A DNA stretch of 36,192 nucleotides from SIG672 sp045605765 (GTDB taxonomy: Bacteria; Bacillota; Clostridia; Oscillospirales; CAG-272). The position numbers and the translations under genes were made by a program. The notes under the pieces were generated by a model. That model had not been told where the DNA came from and searched no databases. It saw only the letters and a program-made list of their open reading frames with translations. The stretch is from the NCBI GenBank assembly GCA_045605765.1, contig JAZUQQ010000020.1, positions 1 through 36,192 of the forward strand, written 5' to 3'. Below, piece after piece: positions 15,200 through 23,269 of the stretch (position 1 is its first letter; every line of letters begins with the position of its first letter).

Positions 15200-16522
15200 A
15201 TGACCTCATTTTTTGGTTTTATAAGTGATTTTTTCATAGCACCTACTCTTCTCGTCGTGCTTCTTTTAGCGGGAGCATATATGTCGATTCGCCTCAAATT
15301 CTTTCACGTAACGAAAGTTCCCTTTATAGCACATAATATGCTGAGCTATAAGGGGAATATGTCGGGGCGTTCACCCTTTCGCGAGGTGACCGTCGCACTT
15401 GCGGGAACTCTCGGAGTGGGCAATCTTATGGGAGTTGCGGCATCTATCGCGCTCGGAGGCGCAGGATCGATATTCTGGATGTGGATGGGCGCATTCCTAT
15501 CTATGATACTAAAATACGCCGAGATCGTGCTTGCGGTCAAGTTTCGGATAAAAAAGGGCGAGAGTTATCTCGGCGGTGCGATGTACTACATAAGATCTCC
15601 GTTTTTCCGCGCTTTTTTCGCCCTTTTATGTATCTGCACCTCGTTTACGCTCGGCAATATGATGCAGACTCGCGCGGTCAGCGAGTGCTTTGAGTACGTT
15701 TTCAACCTACCGCCGATCGTCTGCGGGTCGGTGCTTGCGGTCGTTGTTTTCCTTATTATTATAAACGGACACCGAGGAGTATCGGGATTTACTTCAATAA
15801 TAATTCCTATTGCCTGTGCGATCTATATTGTAATTTCCACATTCGTAATAGTAGCCAACGCCCACGCCTTACCTTCTGTCTTTGCGGAAATATTCTCGTC
15901 AGCATTCACACTTCCTGCCGTATCGGGAGGCTTTATTGGCAATCTGATAGTTATGATACGCCCAATGAGGTACGGAATCTCACGCGGACTCATAACAAAC
16001 GAAGCTGGATGCGGAACAGCGCCCATAGCTCACGCTGCCGCAGACACCGAGCACCCCGTCGCACAGGGCTTTTGGGGGATCTTTGAGGTCTTTGCCGACA
16101 CTATTCTTCTGTGTACTCTCAGCGCGCTCGTTTTACTTATCGCGCGTCCGAACTATGCCGAGGGCGGAGATATGGAATGCGTCCTTTTCGCATACCGAAG
16201 CTTTTGCGGAGGGATTTCGGACTATATTCTCAGCATCCTAGTTCTATTTTTCGCGGTTGCGGGGATCGTCGGGTGGTTCTACTATGGACTCGTCGGTCTT
16301 GAATATCTCGGCAAGAATTCAAGGCGCTTAGAAATATTTAAAAAGATATACTCGGCAGTATACAGTGTTTTCGTAATTATCGGATCGGTCTGCACTGCAG
16401 AGCTGATCTGGGATCTGACCGACATTTCGATAGGTTTGATGGCGATAATAAACACTCCGTGTATTTTCTCGTACCGTGAGCTTATCGTACGGGAAACGAA
16501 GATTTTTTTTGCGAGAGCATAA
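15200..16522 (+). CDS. AGCS family sodium/alanine (amino acid) symporter
   Basis: A 440-aa polytopic membrane protein that imports alanine or glycine with sodium or protons. Family marks include VALAGTLGVGNLMGVAASIA, GGAGSIFWMWMGAF, KYAEIVLAVKFR, then GGAMYYI, and later RPMRYGISRGLITNEAGCGTAPIAHAAA. About eleven membrane segments can be counted. ATG 15200 was chosen because GGAGG ends 5 bases upstream; an earlier in-frame start at 15149 would overlap the palindrome and promoter. It is slightly short at the C-terminus compared with typical members. The substrate is not certain. Confidence 0.9.
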   Translation: MTSFFGFISDFFIAPTLLVVLLLAGAYMSIRLKFFHVTKVPFIAHNMLSYKGNMSGRSPFREVTVALAGTLGVGNLMGVAASIALGGAGSIFWMWMGAFLSMILKYAEIVLAVKFRIKKGESYLGGAMYYIRSPFFRAFFALLCICTSFTLGNMMQTRAVSECFEYVFNLPPIVCGSVLAVVVFLIIINGHRGVSGFTSIIIPIACAIYIVISTFVIVANAHALPSVFAEIFSSAFTLPAVSGGFIGNLIVMIRPMRYGISRGLITNEAGCGTAPIAHAAADTEHPVAQGFWGIFEVFADTILLCTLSALVLLIARPNYAEGGDMECVLFAYRSFCGGISDYILSILVLFFAVAGIVGWFYYGLVGLEYLGKNSRRLEIFKKIYSAVYSVFVIIGSVCTAELIWDLTDISIGLMAIINTPCIFSYRELIVRETKIFFARA

Positions 16523-16524
16523 AA

Positions 16525-16548
16525 ACAGACCGCCGTCTGGCGGTCTGT
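16525..16548 (-). terminator. Terminator of homoserine dehydrogenase
   Basis: ACAGACCGCC-GTCT-GGCGGTCTGT is a 10-bp stem with a tetraloop. On the minus strand it is followed by TTTTT. It lies between convergent genes and may stop both. Confidence 0.85.
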
Positions 16549-16551
16549 AAA

Positions 16552-17766
16552 TTATTTAACGTAACGGAATACCGAGTAGTCCTTAATATCTGCGCTATGA
16601 AGAGTCTTTCTTATCTTGCTTCTAGAAACATTTTCTACTATGATTCCGACACCGTTTTCGTCCCTGAACACTTCGTTTGCCTTAGTAAAGAGAGAAAGGA
16701 GATTTTTACTAGAAGCAACACCGGAAATATAAACGCAGTAGGTATCGGACACCTTATAGTTATCTGAAAGCATACCCGGATCTGCAATAGTCCAGGTTTC
16801 CTGCTCGGAGCCCTTGCCCGCCTTGATGACCTCGATTATATCCGAAAGGACTGCGCTTGCGGTAGGAAGCTTTCCTGCGCCCTTACCGTACATCATAACG
16901 TCACCGAGATGTTGTGCGTGGATCATAATTGCATTGAAAACATCCGAAACGCCGGAGAGCGGGTTATCACTTGATACAACACAGGGAGAAACCGAAATAT
17001 CGATCTTTTCGCCCTTCATACGTCTTGCGCTTGCGATAAGCTTGATCGAGCCGCCGAACTTCTCTGCCTTCTCGATCGTATCGAGCGTTACTGCCGATAT
17101 ACCCTCGCAACTTACATTCGACTGAGGGATCATTGATCCGAATGCAAGTGCGGCAAGAATACAGATCTTTCTGCAAGCATCGTCACCGTCAACGTCAGCC
17201 TTGGGATTAAGCTCAGCGTATCCCTTCTGCTGAGCCTGTAAAAGCGCCTCGGAAAACGATGTTCCGTCGTCCTTCATATGGGTAAGTATATAGTTGGTCG
17301 TTCCGTTAAGAATACCGTCGATACCGTATATCTCGTTTGCCGCAAGTGAGGTCTTCATCGTGCGGAGGATCGGAATTCCACCGCCAACGCTTGCCTCATA
17401 CACATAGCGAACTCCCTTTTCGCGTGCAACATCGCAAAGGAGCTTTCCGTAAGCCGCAACGACCTCTTTATTGGAGGTAACTACGCTCTTTCCTGCGCTA
17501 AGCGCTTTAAGAGTATAGTCAAAAGCGACCTTAGTTCCGCCCATAGTCTCACACACGAGCTCTACTTCGGGGTCGTTTAGTATAATATCAAAGTCGTGAA
17601 CGACTCTATCTGCATACTTACTTTCGGGAAAATCTTTAAGGTCAAGAATATACTTGATATTTATAACGTCGTGTATTTCTCTGCATATTTTATTACAGCT
17701 TGCCGCGATAACGTCAGCAACGCCTGCGCCGACCGTACCGAAACCGAGAATTGCAATATTCTTCAT
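16552..17766 (-). CDS. hom: Homoserine dehydrogenase
   Basis: This enzyme reduces aspartate semialdehyde to homoserine with NAD(P)H for threonine and methionine synthesis. The 404-aa product has the N-terminal nucleotide-binding motif GFGTVGAG (residues 8-15), then TSNKEVVAAYG and the catalytic-domain signature YVYEASVGGGIPIL. NGTTNYILTHM and DVDGDDACRKICILAALAFG complete the enzyme. The C-terminal 80 residues look like a short ACT-like regulatory part. The promoter at 17807-17834 precedes it. The gene stands alone, without thrB or thrC. Confidence 0.96.
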   Translation of the reverse strand: MKNIAILGFGTVGAGVADVIAASCNKICREIHDVINIKYILDLKDFPESKYADRVVHDFDIILNDPEVELVCETMGGTKVAFDYTLKALSAGKSVVTSNKEVVAAYGKLLCDVAREKGVRYVYEASVGGGIPILRTMKTSLAANEIYGIDGILNGTTNYILTHMKDDGTSFSEALLQAQQKGYAELNPKADVDGDDACRKICILAALAFGSMIPQSNVSCEGISAVTLDTIEKAEKFGGSIKLIASARRMKGEKIDISVSPCVVSSDNPLSGVSDVFNAIMIHAQHLGDVMMYGKGAGKLPTASAVLSDIIEVIKAGKGSEQETWTIADPGMLSDNYKVSDTYCVYISGVASSKNLLSLFTKANEVFRDENGVGIIVENVSRSKIRKTLHSADIKDYSVFRYVK

Positions 17767-17806
17767 ACAAAGTCTCCTATGAATAAATTTTGTAAAAAGT
17801 ATTTCT

Positions 17807-17834
17807 ATTATACCATTTTTTTATGAAATGTCAA
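17807..17834 (-). promoter_or_regulatory. hom promoter
   Basis: Minus strand TTGACA (17834-17829), a 16-base spacer and TATAAT (17812-17807). The leader to ATG 17766 is about 35 bases, with AGGAGAC before the start. Confidence 0.8.
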
Positions 17835-17894
17835 GCAAATATCGCAGTTATATGAGCTATTTATGCAAAAAAACTCATTTTTGTAGCTTTGCAC

Positions 17895-17923
17895 TTGACA
17901 GGCTCACCTTTAAATAATATAAT
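17895..17923 (+). promoter_or_regulatory. Promoter of the DUF523 gene
   Basis: TTGACA (17895-17900), a 17-base spacer and TATAAT (17918-17923), fully consensus. The leader is only about 25 bases, with GGAGGAG before ATG 17953. Confidence 0.85.
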
Positions 17924-17952
17924 TAGTCAAAATCAACTGTTTTGGAGGAGAA

Positions 17953-18375
17953 ATGAAGATACTCGTAAGCGCCTGTTTACTCGGAAAGCCTTGCAGATAC
18001 GACGGAAGATCGAAGCCGTGCGAAAAAGTTATAAAGCTCGCAGAGCGTGAGGATATCGAGATAATCGAAATATGCCCCGAGCAGCTTGGCGGACTTCCCA
18101 CACCGAGAGTGCCGTCTGAAAAAGTAGGCGACAAGATTATTTCAAAGGAAGGAAAAGACGTCACCGAGTTTTTTGAAATCGGCGCAAAAAAGGCACTTGA
18201 CCTTGCAAAAGAAAACTGTTGCAGCTACGCGATACTCAAATTGCTCAGTCCCTCCTGCTCGCCCTGCGGTGTTTACGACGGCAGCTTTTCCGGCAAGGTG
18301 GTTAACGGTATGGGCGTTACGGCGAGGCTACTGACAGAAAACGGAATCAAGCTCGTTTCGGAAAAGGAGATATAA
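17953..18375 (+). CDS. DUF523 family protein (TudS-like desulfidase family)
   Basis: A 140-aa cytoplasmic protein. Members of this family include thiouracil desulfidase TudS, which binds a 4Fe-4S cluster. Conserved cysteines are visible at Cys8 and Cys14 (SACLLGKPCRYDG), Cys41 (ICPE) and Cys102 in LLSPSCSPCGVYDGSFSG. An additional Cys105 is present where relatives often have SPSCG. Whether it acts on thiolated bases here is inference from the family. It has its own strong promoter and terminator and no functional partner nearby. Confidence 0.87.
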   Translation: MKILVSACLLGKPCRYDGRSKPCEKVIKLAEREDIEIIEICPEQLGGLPTPRVPSEKVGDKIISKEGKDVTEFFEIGAKKALDLAKENCCSYAILKLLSPSCSPCGVYDGSFSGKVVNGMGVTARLLTENGIKLVSEKEI

Positions 18376-18377
18376 GG

Positions 18378-18403
18378 AAAAAGTCCGCATCTGCGGACTT
18401 TTT
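18378..18403. terminator. Bidirectional terminator between DUF523 and rpiB
   Basis: AAAAAGTCCGC-ATCT-GCGGACTTTTT has 11-bp arms, a tetraloop and A/T flanks on both sides. It serves the two convergent genes. Confidence 0.88.
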
Positions 18404-18437
18404 GTTTTATGTGAAACAACCTAAAAACTGACGAAAA

Positions 18438-18881
18438 TCACTTATTTTCGATGTTTTTTATCATATTTATACGCGTTAAGTGCTTATCTCCCATAAATTC
18501 GGTATTAAGGAAAATGTCGGTAAGCTTTATCGCCTTATCGGTATCTATAACTCTTGCGCCCATACAGAGGATATTTGCATCGTTGTGCGCTCTCGTCATC
18601 TCGGTCGAGAATTCGTTTTCGCAAACTGCCGCGCGAATTCCTCTTACCTTATTTGCTGCGATCGACATTCCGATTCCCGTTCCGCAGATAAGTATTCCCT
18701 TTTCAAATTCACCCGAAGCGACCTTCTCTGCCACTGCAAGCGCATAGATCGGATAATGCACTGACTCGCTACTGTCGCAGCCGACGTCGGTAACCTCGTA
18801 GCCTCTTTTTTCGAGGTGCTTTATAACGTCAAGCTTCATATCATACGCCGCATGATCACAACCAACAACAATTTTTTTCAT
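18438..18881 (-). CDS. rpiB: Ribose-5-phosphate isomerase B
   Basis: It interconverts ribose-5-phosphate and ribulose-5-phosphate in the pentose phosphate pathway. The 147-aa product has the RpiB marks: GCDHAAYDMK at the start with the active-site Asp-His, CGTGIGMSIAANKVRGIRAA around residues 65-85, and AHNDANILCMGARV near 100. ATG 18881 is preferred, since AAAGG is 7 bases upstream; ATG 18887 is nearly next to that site, and a longer frame to 18959 would translate the intergenic repeat. It is the last gene of the lrp-to-rpiB group. Confidence 0.94.
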   Translation of the reverse strand: MKKIVVGCDHAAYDMKLDVIKHLEKRGYEVTDVGCDSSESVHYPIYALAVAEKVASGEFEKGILICGTGIGMSIAANKVRGIRAAVCENEFSTEMTRAHNDANILCMGARVIDTDKAIKLTDIFLNTEFMGDKHLTRINMIKNIENK

Positions 18882-18888
18882 TTTCATT

Positions 18889-19027
18889 CCTTTCTCTAAG
18901 GGCTTTGCCCTTAGGATCCCACAAAAAACTTTTTGAAAAAAGTTTTTTTGGATTTTCAAAAACTTTACTTATAGTCAGGAAACCTTTTTGTAAAAAGGTT
19001 TCCCGAACCCTTCCAAAAACTTTACTT
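18889..19027. repeat. Palindromic intergenic repeat between tsaB and rpiB
   Basis: The GC hairpin CTAAGGG-CTTTG-CCCTTAG (18896-18914) sits directly before the rpiB ribosome site. Next come an A/T stem of AAAAAACTTTTT type (18923-18949) and a perfect 12-bp-arm palindrome (18978-19103 is not included; arms at 18978-18989 and 18992-19003). A phrase like CAAAAACTTTACTTA occurs twice here and again at 19815-19830. Confidence 0.7.
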
Positions 19028-19033
19028 AAATTT

Positions 19034-19738
19034 TTATTTATCCTCTTTGGCAAGGCGTTCGAGGCGCTCTCTTTCTGCCTGCGGAACTCTGAGATACGTC
19101 GGAGAAAGTCCGAGGTCATCGGTAAAATTTCCCTTTTCATATTCATCAAGAGCCACCATCGCAACGCTATACGCGTTCTGTCTTACAAGCGCCTCGGGAG
19201 TATCGCAGATACCCTCATTTTTAAGTATTTTTCGAGCTATTTCGTATCCGTCACCGCAAAGATATATCGGTCTGTCCGAATATTTTTCGAGTTCCTTTTC
19301 GAGATCCTGTGCCGATATTGCTCTATCTTCGGTAAGCCGTGTGAGAGTCCTCCCGTCCGACTCAAAAAGTGCATTATAGAACTGCGAACGTCTTGCATCC
19401 ATCACCGGGGAAATAATTCCACGAAATCCGCTGAGATTATATGCAAGCGCGCCAAGCGTCGAAACGCCGACACAGTTTTTCTCTCCGTATGCAAGTCCTT
19501 TAACAAAGGAAACGCCGATCCTTACTCCAGTGAACGATCCCGGTCCCTCGGAGACCGCAAACAGATCGATATCAGAGACGCTCCACGAGGCAGAATCCAT
19601 AAGCTTTTCAAGCGCAGGAAGCAGAGTTTCGCTATGCGTATGACCAGTATTCAGTGTTGTGTGTGCTATCGGTGTTTTATCCTCTGTGAGAGCCACGCTA
19701 AGTACGGTCGCACTCGTATCAACTGCCAGAATTTTCAT
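19034..19738 (-). CDS. tsaB: tRNA threonylcarbamoyladenosine biosynthesis protein TsaB
   Basis: Scaffold partner of TsaD and TsaE in making the t6A37 tRNA modification. The 234-aa product begins MKILAVDTSATVLSVAL, with the ASKHA fold. HTHSETLLPALEKLM near residue 35 and SEGPGSFTGVRIGVSFVKGL near 65 are characteristic. Its start is odd: no ribosome site lies within 15 bases of ATG 19738. The nearest GGAGG motifs are at 19773-19769 and inside the hairpin at 19749-19765. tsaE lies upstream in the same direction, across two repeat elements; tsaD is not in the window. Confidence 0.94.
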   Translation of the reverse strand: MKILAVDTSATVLSVALTEDKTPIAHTTLNTGHTHSETLLPALEKLMDSASWSVSDIDLFAVSEGPGSFTGVRIGVSFVKGLAYGEKNCVGVSTLGALAYNLSGFRGIISPVMDARRSQFYNALFESDGRTLTRLTEDRAISAQDLEKELEKYSDRPIYLCGDGYEIARKILKNEGICDTPEALVRQNAYSVAMVALDEYEKGNFTDDLGLSPTYLRVPQAERERLERLAKEDK

Positions 19739-19741
19739 AAA

Positions 19742-19825
19742 TCTATTTGGAGGACGCTGTCCTCCAATCCTCCTGCCAAAAAACTTTTTGTTAAAAGTTT
19801 TTTTGGATTTTCAAAAACTTTACTT
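19742..19825. repeat. Palindromic intergenic repeat before tsaB
   Basis: The hairpin GGAGGAC-GCT-GTCCTCC (19749-19765) is followed by an A/T stem containing AAAAACTTTTTGTTAAAAGTTTT-type sequence (about 19779-19805) and CAAAAACTTTACTTA. It has the same plan as the copy before rpiB, with an unrelated GC stem. Only ten bases separate the hairpin from the tsaB ATG. Confidence 0.7.
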
Positions 19826-19872
19826 AATTTTATTCAGAGGGTGCAAAACAAGGTTTTAACCACAGTTTTGCT

Positions 19873-19957
19873 AAACGCCGACTCTTCGGCGTTTTAACCC
19901 ATGCTTAGAAACCTTTTAAAAAAAAGTTGCTATGAACTTCAAAAAAATTTAATTAGA
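19873..19957. repeat. Palindromic intergenic repeat at the tsaE 3' end
   Basis: The hairpin AAACGCCGA-CTCT-TCGGCGTTT (19873-19894) is followed by a degenerate A/T unit with CTTAGAAACCTTTT and ACTTCAAAAAAATTTAATTA. The end overlaps the tsaE stop region. On either strand the stem ends in TTT, so it may also act as a weak terminator between tsaE and tsaB. Confidence 0.6.
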
Positions 19958-20383
19958 TATTTTTTCTATCCTAATATTTCGCACATCGTCGCCAGAACCG
20001 AGTATGGTTACAAGGTAGTACTCCTCAGGAAGCGCCTGCTCGACCTTATCGCACCACTCGACCGCCATTATGCAGTTTTGGTAATCGTAAAAGCCGATTG
20101 AAATAAGGTCGTCCTCATCTGAAAGTCTATAAATATCGAAGTGGCAAAGGCGTCTGTCGCCCGCCCTGTACTCATTGACTATCGCATAGGTCGGACTGCA
20201 AACGGGCGCGCCCGGAGTTATGACCGAAGCCATACCTCGCACAAACGCAGTCTTGCCTGCTCCCAGATCTCCGACAAGCGCAACGAAGTCACTTTTTCCA
20301 AGCCCTTTTGCAAGAAGTGCGCCTATTTCCTCGGTTTTCTCAACACTTTTCGACGAAAATTCATATAAGCGCTCTTTTTTCAT
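19949..20383 (-). CDS. tsaE: tRNA threonylcarbamoyladenosine ATPase TsaE
   Basis: The ATPase of the t6A complex. The 144-aa product has Walker A GDLGAGKT (residues 38-45), PVCSPTYAIVNEY near 80 and CHFDIYRL near 100, then AVEWCDKVEQALP. The start codon lies one base after the fhs stop without a clear ribosome site, so translation is probably coupled to fhs. Pairing with tsaB downstream fits a t6A module within a larger operon. Confidence 0.94.
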   Translation of the reverse strand: MKKERLYEFSSKSVEKTEEIGALLAKGLGKSDFVALVGDLGAGKTAFVRGMASVITPGAPVCSPTYAIVNEYRAGDRRLCHFDIYRLSDEDDLISIGFYDYQNCIMAVEWCDKVEQALPEEYYLVTILGSGDDVRNIRIEKISN

Positions 20384-20384
20384 A

Positions 20385-22067
20385 TCAGAAAAGTCCCGTT
20401 ATATTTCCGTCGTCGTCGACATCAATATGATATGCCGCAGGATCTACGGGGAGTCCGGGCATCGTGAGTATCGCGCCTGTGAGAACGACGATGAATTTTG
20501 CGCCCGCTGAAAGCTTGACGTCGCGGATCGTTATTTCAAAGTTCTCCGGTCTTCCGAGCTTTGTCATATCATCCGAGAGCGAATACTGCGTTTTTGCAAC
20601 ACATATCGGATAGCGCGAATACTTCTCTCCGAGAGCCTCAATATCAGAAATAGCCTTAGATGCGCTCGCATCGTATTTCACGCCGTTTGCGCCGTAAATT
20701 TTGGTTGCAACGGCGTTTATTTTATCCTTTATCGACATCTCGTCTGGATAGGTAAAGGTGAAATTCGAAGTTTTTTCACAGGCAGCAACCACCTTATTTG
20801 CAAGGTCTATTCCGCCTTCTCCGCCCTTCGCGAACACCTCTGCAAGCGACACCTCAACACCCTTGTTATTGCAGAGCTCTTTTACCACTGCGATCTCGGC
20901 ATCGGTGTCGGTATCGAACTTATTGATCGCAACGACGACCGGAAGTCCAAATCCCTGAATATTTTCGATATGCTTTTCGAGATTGCAAATTCCCTTTCTG
21001 AGTGCCTCGACATTTTCCTCTTTAAGAGCGGTCTTGGGAACTCCTCCGTTATATTTGAGCGCGCGGATAGTCGCGACTATAACGACCGCCGAGGGAGTGA
21101 GTCCTGCCGCACGGCATTTAATATCTAGGAACTTTTCAGCTCCGAGATCTGCGCCAAATCCCGCCTCGGTTATTGCATAATCCGCGAGCTTAAGTGCAAG
21201 CTTTGTCGCTCTTACCGAGTTACAACCGTGCGCGATATTAGCAAACGGTCCACCGTGAATAAGTGCGGGTGTGTTCTCGGTCGTCTGTACGAGATTGGGT
21301 TTAAGCGCATCTTTAAGAAGCGCAGTCATAGCACCTGCGACTTGAAGGTCGCGGCAGTACACCGGCTTATTATCGTAGGTATATGCGACGAGGATATTTC
21401 CAAGTCTTTCTTTAAGGTCGGATATCGACTCTGCAAGGCAAAGGATCGCCATAACCTCACTTGCGACGGTTATCATAAAATGATCTTCTCGCGGAACGCC
21501 GTCGGTCTTTTTGCCCATACCGATAACGATATTGCGCAGTGCGCGGTCGTTTGTATCGGTAACGCGTCCGAAAAGAACCCTTCTCTGGTCGATACCAAGC
21601 TTATTTCCCTGTTGGATATGGTTATCTATAACGGCGCACAGAAGGTTATTTGCCGCGGTGATCGCGTGGAAATCTCCCGTAAAATGAAGGTTTATATCCT
21701 CCATAGGAAGAACCTGCGAATATCCGCCACCTGCCGCACCGCCTTTAACACCGAACACAGGTCCGAGCGAGGGCTCGCGGAGTGCGATTATCGCGTTCTT
21801 GCCGATCTTTTTCATAGCCTGACCAAGACCTACCGTCATCGTGGTCTTTCCCTCCCCTGCGGGAGTGGGGTTTATCGCGGTGACGAGAATAAGCTTACCG
21901 TTTGGTCTATCAGCGTTTCTTTTTATGAAAGCATCGTTTATCTTTGCCTTATATCTTCCGTAGAGCTCGAGCTCACAGGGCTCTATTCCCAGTTTTGACG
22001 CTATCTCGGTTATATCTTCGAGCTTAGCGCTCTGAGCAATTTCGATATCTGTGGGAAATCCTGCCAT
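20385..22067 (-). CDS. fhs: Formate-tetrahydrofolate ligase
   Basis: It joins formate to tetrahydrofolate with ATP to give 10-formyl-THF, feeding purine synthesis and one-carbon flow. The 560-aa product has the family length. The ATP loop TPAGEGKTTMTVGLGQA is near residue 68. FGVKGGAAGGGYSQVLPMEDI and HGGPFANIAHGCNSVRATK are strongly conserved. The C-terminus GAILTMPGLPVDPAAYHIDV is typical. Such ligases are common in anaerobic Clostridia; this one is not beside other Wood-Ljungdahl genes, so a biosynthetic role is most likely. Confidence 0.97.
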   Translation of the reverse strand: MAGFPTDIEIAQSAKLEDITEIASKLGIEPCELELYGRYKAKINDAFIKRNADRPNGKLILVTAINPTPAGEGKTTMTVGLGQAMKKIGKNAIIALREPSLGPVFGVKGGAAGGGYSQVLPMEDINLHFTGDFHAITAANNLLCAVIDNHIQQGNKLGIDQRRVLFGRVTDTNDRALRNIVIGMGKKTDGVPREDHFMITVASEVMAILCLAESISDLKERLGNILVAYTYDNKPVYCRDLQVAGAMTALLKDALKPNLVQTTENTPALIHGGPFANIAHGCNSVRATKLALKLADYAITEAGFGADLGAEKFLDIKCRAAGLTPSAVVIVATIRALKYNGGVPKTALKEENVEALRKGICNLEKHIENIQGFGLPVVVAINKFDTDTDAEIAVVKELCNNKGVEVSLAEVFAKGGEGGIDLANKVVAACEKTSNFTFTYPDEMSIKDKINAVATKIYGANGVKYDASASKAISDIEALGEKYSRYPICVAKTQYSLSDDMTKLGRPENFEITIRDVKLSAGAKFIVVLTGAILTMPGLPVDPAAYHIDVDDDGNITGLF

Positions 22068-22090
22068 AATTATCCTTGCCTTTCTCGTAG

Positions 22091-23269
22091 TTATATATTA
22101 TTTTTTAGTTTTTTCACGAAATCTGAGATCTTTTCGAGCGCGATCGAAATATGATTTACCGAATACGCATACGAAATACGCGCAAAGCCCTCGCCGCATT
22201 CTCCGAAAGCCGTTCCGGGAACTATTGCGACGCCTGCTTCATAAAGCAGTCGCGTACAGAATTCTTCGCTACTAAGCCCGAATCCTCCGATATTTGCGAA
22301 AACGTAGAAAGCACCCTCGGGAACGAAGCAGTCAAGTCCCGCGTCTTTTAGTCCCTTTGTTATAAAGAGTCTTCGTTTATCATACTCTTCTTTCATATAT
22401 TCGATATCGCTATCTCCGGATTTGAGCGCCTCAATAGCGGCAAACTGACTTACAGTCGGCGCGCACATTATCGCGTACTGATGTATTTTGAACATCTGAG
22501 CGGTGATCTCTTTCGGTGCAAGGGTATATCCCAGTCGCCAGCCTGTCATAGCGTAAGCCTTAGAGAAGCCGCTTGCGATTATCGTACGCTCGCGCATACC
22601 TTCAAGAGAAGCTATAGATGTGTGTTTATCGGTATAAGTAAGCTCTGCATATATCTCGTCCGAGAGAACGAGAATATTCGTGTCGCGAAGCACCTCTGCG
22701 ATCTCTTCAAGCTCGGCTTTGTTCATTATCGCACCCGTGGGATTGTTCGGAAACGGAAGAACGAGCATCTTCGTTTTCGGAGTTATCGCATCGCGAAGCT
22801 CCTGTGCAGTGAGCTTGAACTGATTTTCCGCTTTAAGCGGAATAGTGACTGGCACTCCGCCTGCCATCGTGGTTATAGGTCCGTAGCAAACGAACGAGGG
22901 TTGTGGAATTATTACCTCGTCGCCATAGTTCACGCAGGCGCGAATAGCAAGGTCGATAGCCTCGCTTCCGCCGACGCTGACGAGTATTTCGTCCTTCGCA
23001 TTATACGAAAGGTCAAATCTTCTTCTCATGTATGCGGATATTTCCTCGCGCAGAGGAGTAAGTCCCGCATTTGACGTATAATACGTCCTTCCCTTTTCAA
23101 GGCTTTCGATCGCCGCCTCGCGTATATGCCACGGAGTCACGAAATCGGGTTGACCGACCGTGAGCGAAACGATGTCCTTCATCTCGTCAAGTATATCGAA
23201 AAACTTTCTTATCCCTGACGGACTCAGCGAGACAGCCTTTTCGGAAAGTATCTTTCCATAGTCTATCAT
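22091..23269 (-). CDS. Pyridoxal-phosphate aminotransferase, class I/II
   Basis: A 392-aa fold-type I aminotransferase. Motifs are SVGGSEAIDLAIRA near residue 100 (cofactor phosphate binding), PFPNNPTGAIM near 175, LSDEIYAELTY near 205 and the Schiff-base lysine in SGFSKAYAMTGWRLGY near 240. The substrate cannot be assigned; aspartate or aromatic amino acids are usual for this branch. Its start overlaps the stop of the Lrp-type regulator by four bases. The regulator-aminotransferase pairing is common in Clostridia and suggests amino-acid responsive control. Confidence 0.93.
   Translation of the reverse strand: MIDYGKILSEKAVSLSPSGIRKFFDILDEMKDIVSLTVGQPDFVTPWHIREAAIESLEKGRTYYTSNAGLTPLREEISAYMRRRFDLSYNAKDEILVSVGGSEAIDLAIRACVNYGDEVIIPQPSFVCYGPITTMAGGVPVTIPLKAENQFKLTAQELRDAITPKTKMLVLPFPNNPTGAIMNKAELEEIAEVLRDTNILVLSDEIYAELTYTDKHTSIASLEGMRERTIIASGFSKAYAMTGWRLGYTLAPKEITAQMFKIHQYAIMCAPTVSQFAAIEALKSGDSDIEYMKEEYDKRRLFITKGLKDAGLDCFVPEGAFYVFANIGGFGLSSEEFCTRLLYEAGVAIVPGTAFGECGEGFARISYAYSVNHISIALEKISDFVKKLKNNI

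Noticed and set aside
18881..18959. N-terminal extension of rpiB
   Set aside because: It would translate a palindromic repeat; the family starts at MKKIVVGCDHA and a ribosome site supports ATG 18881.
18905..19897. 330-codon plus-strand frame over tsaB and the repeats
   Set aside because: It is antisense to tsaB and made partly of the A/T-rich intergenic repeats, with no start signal.
21228..21998. 256-codon plus-strand frame over fhs
   Set aside because: It is the shadow of fhs codon bias; the minus-strand enzyme is beyond doubt.
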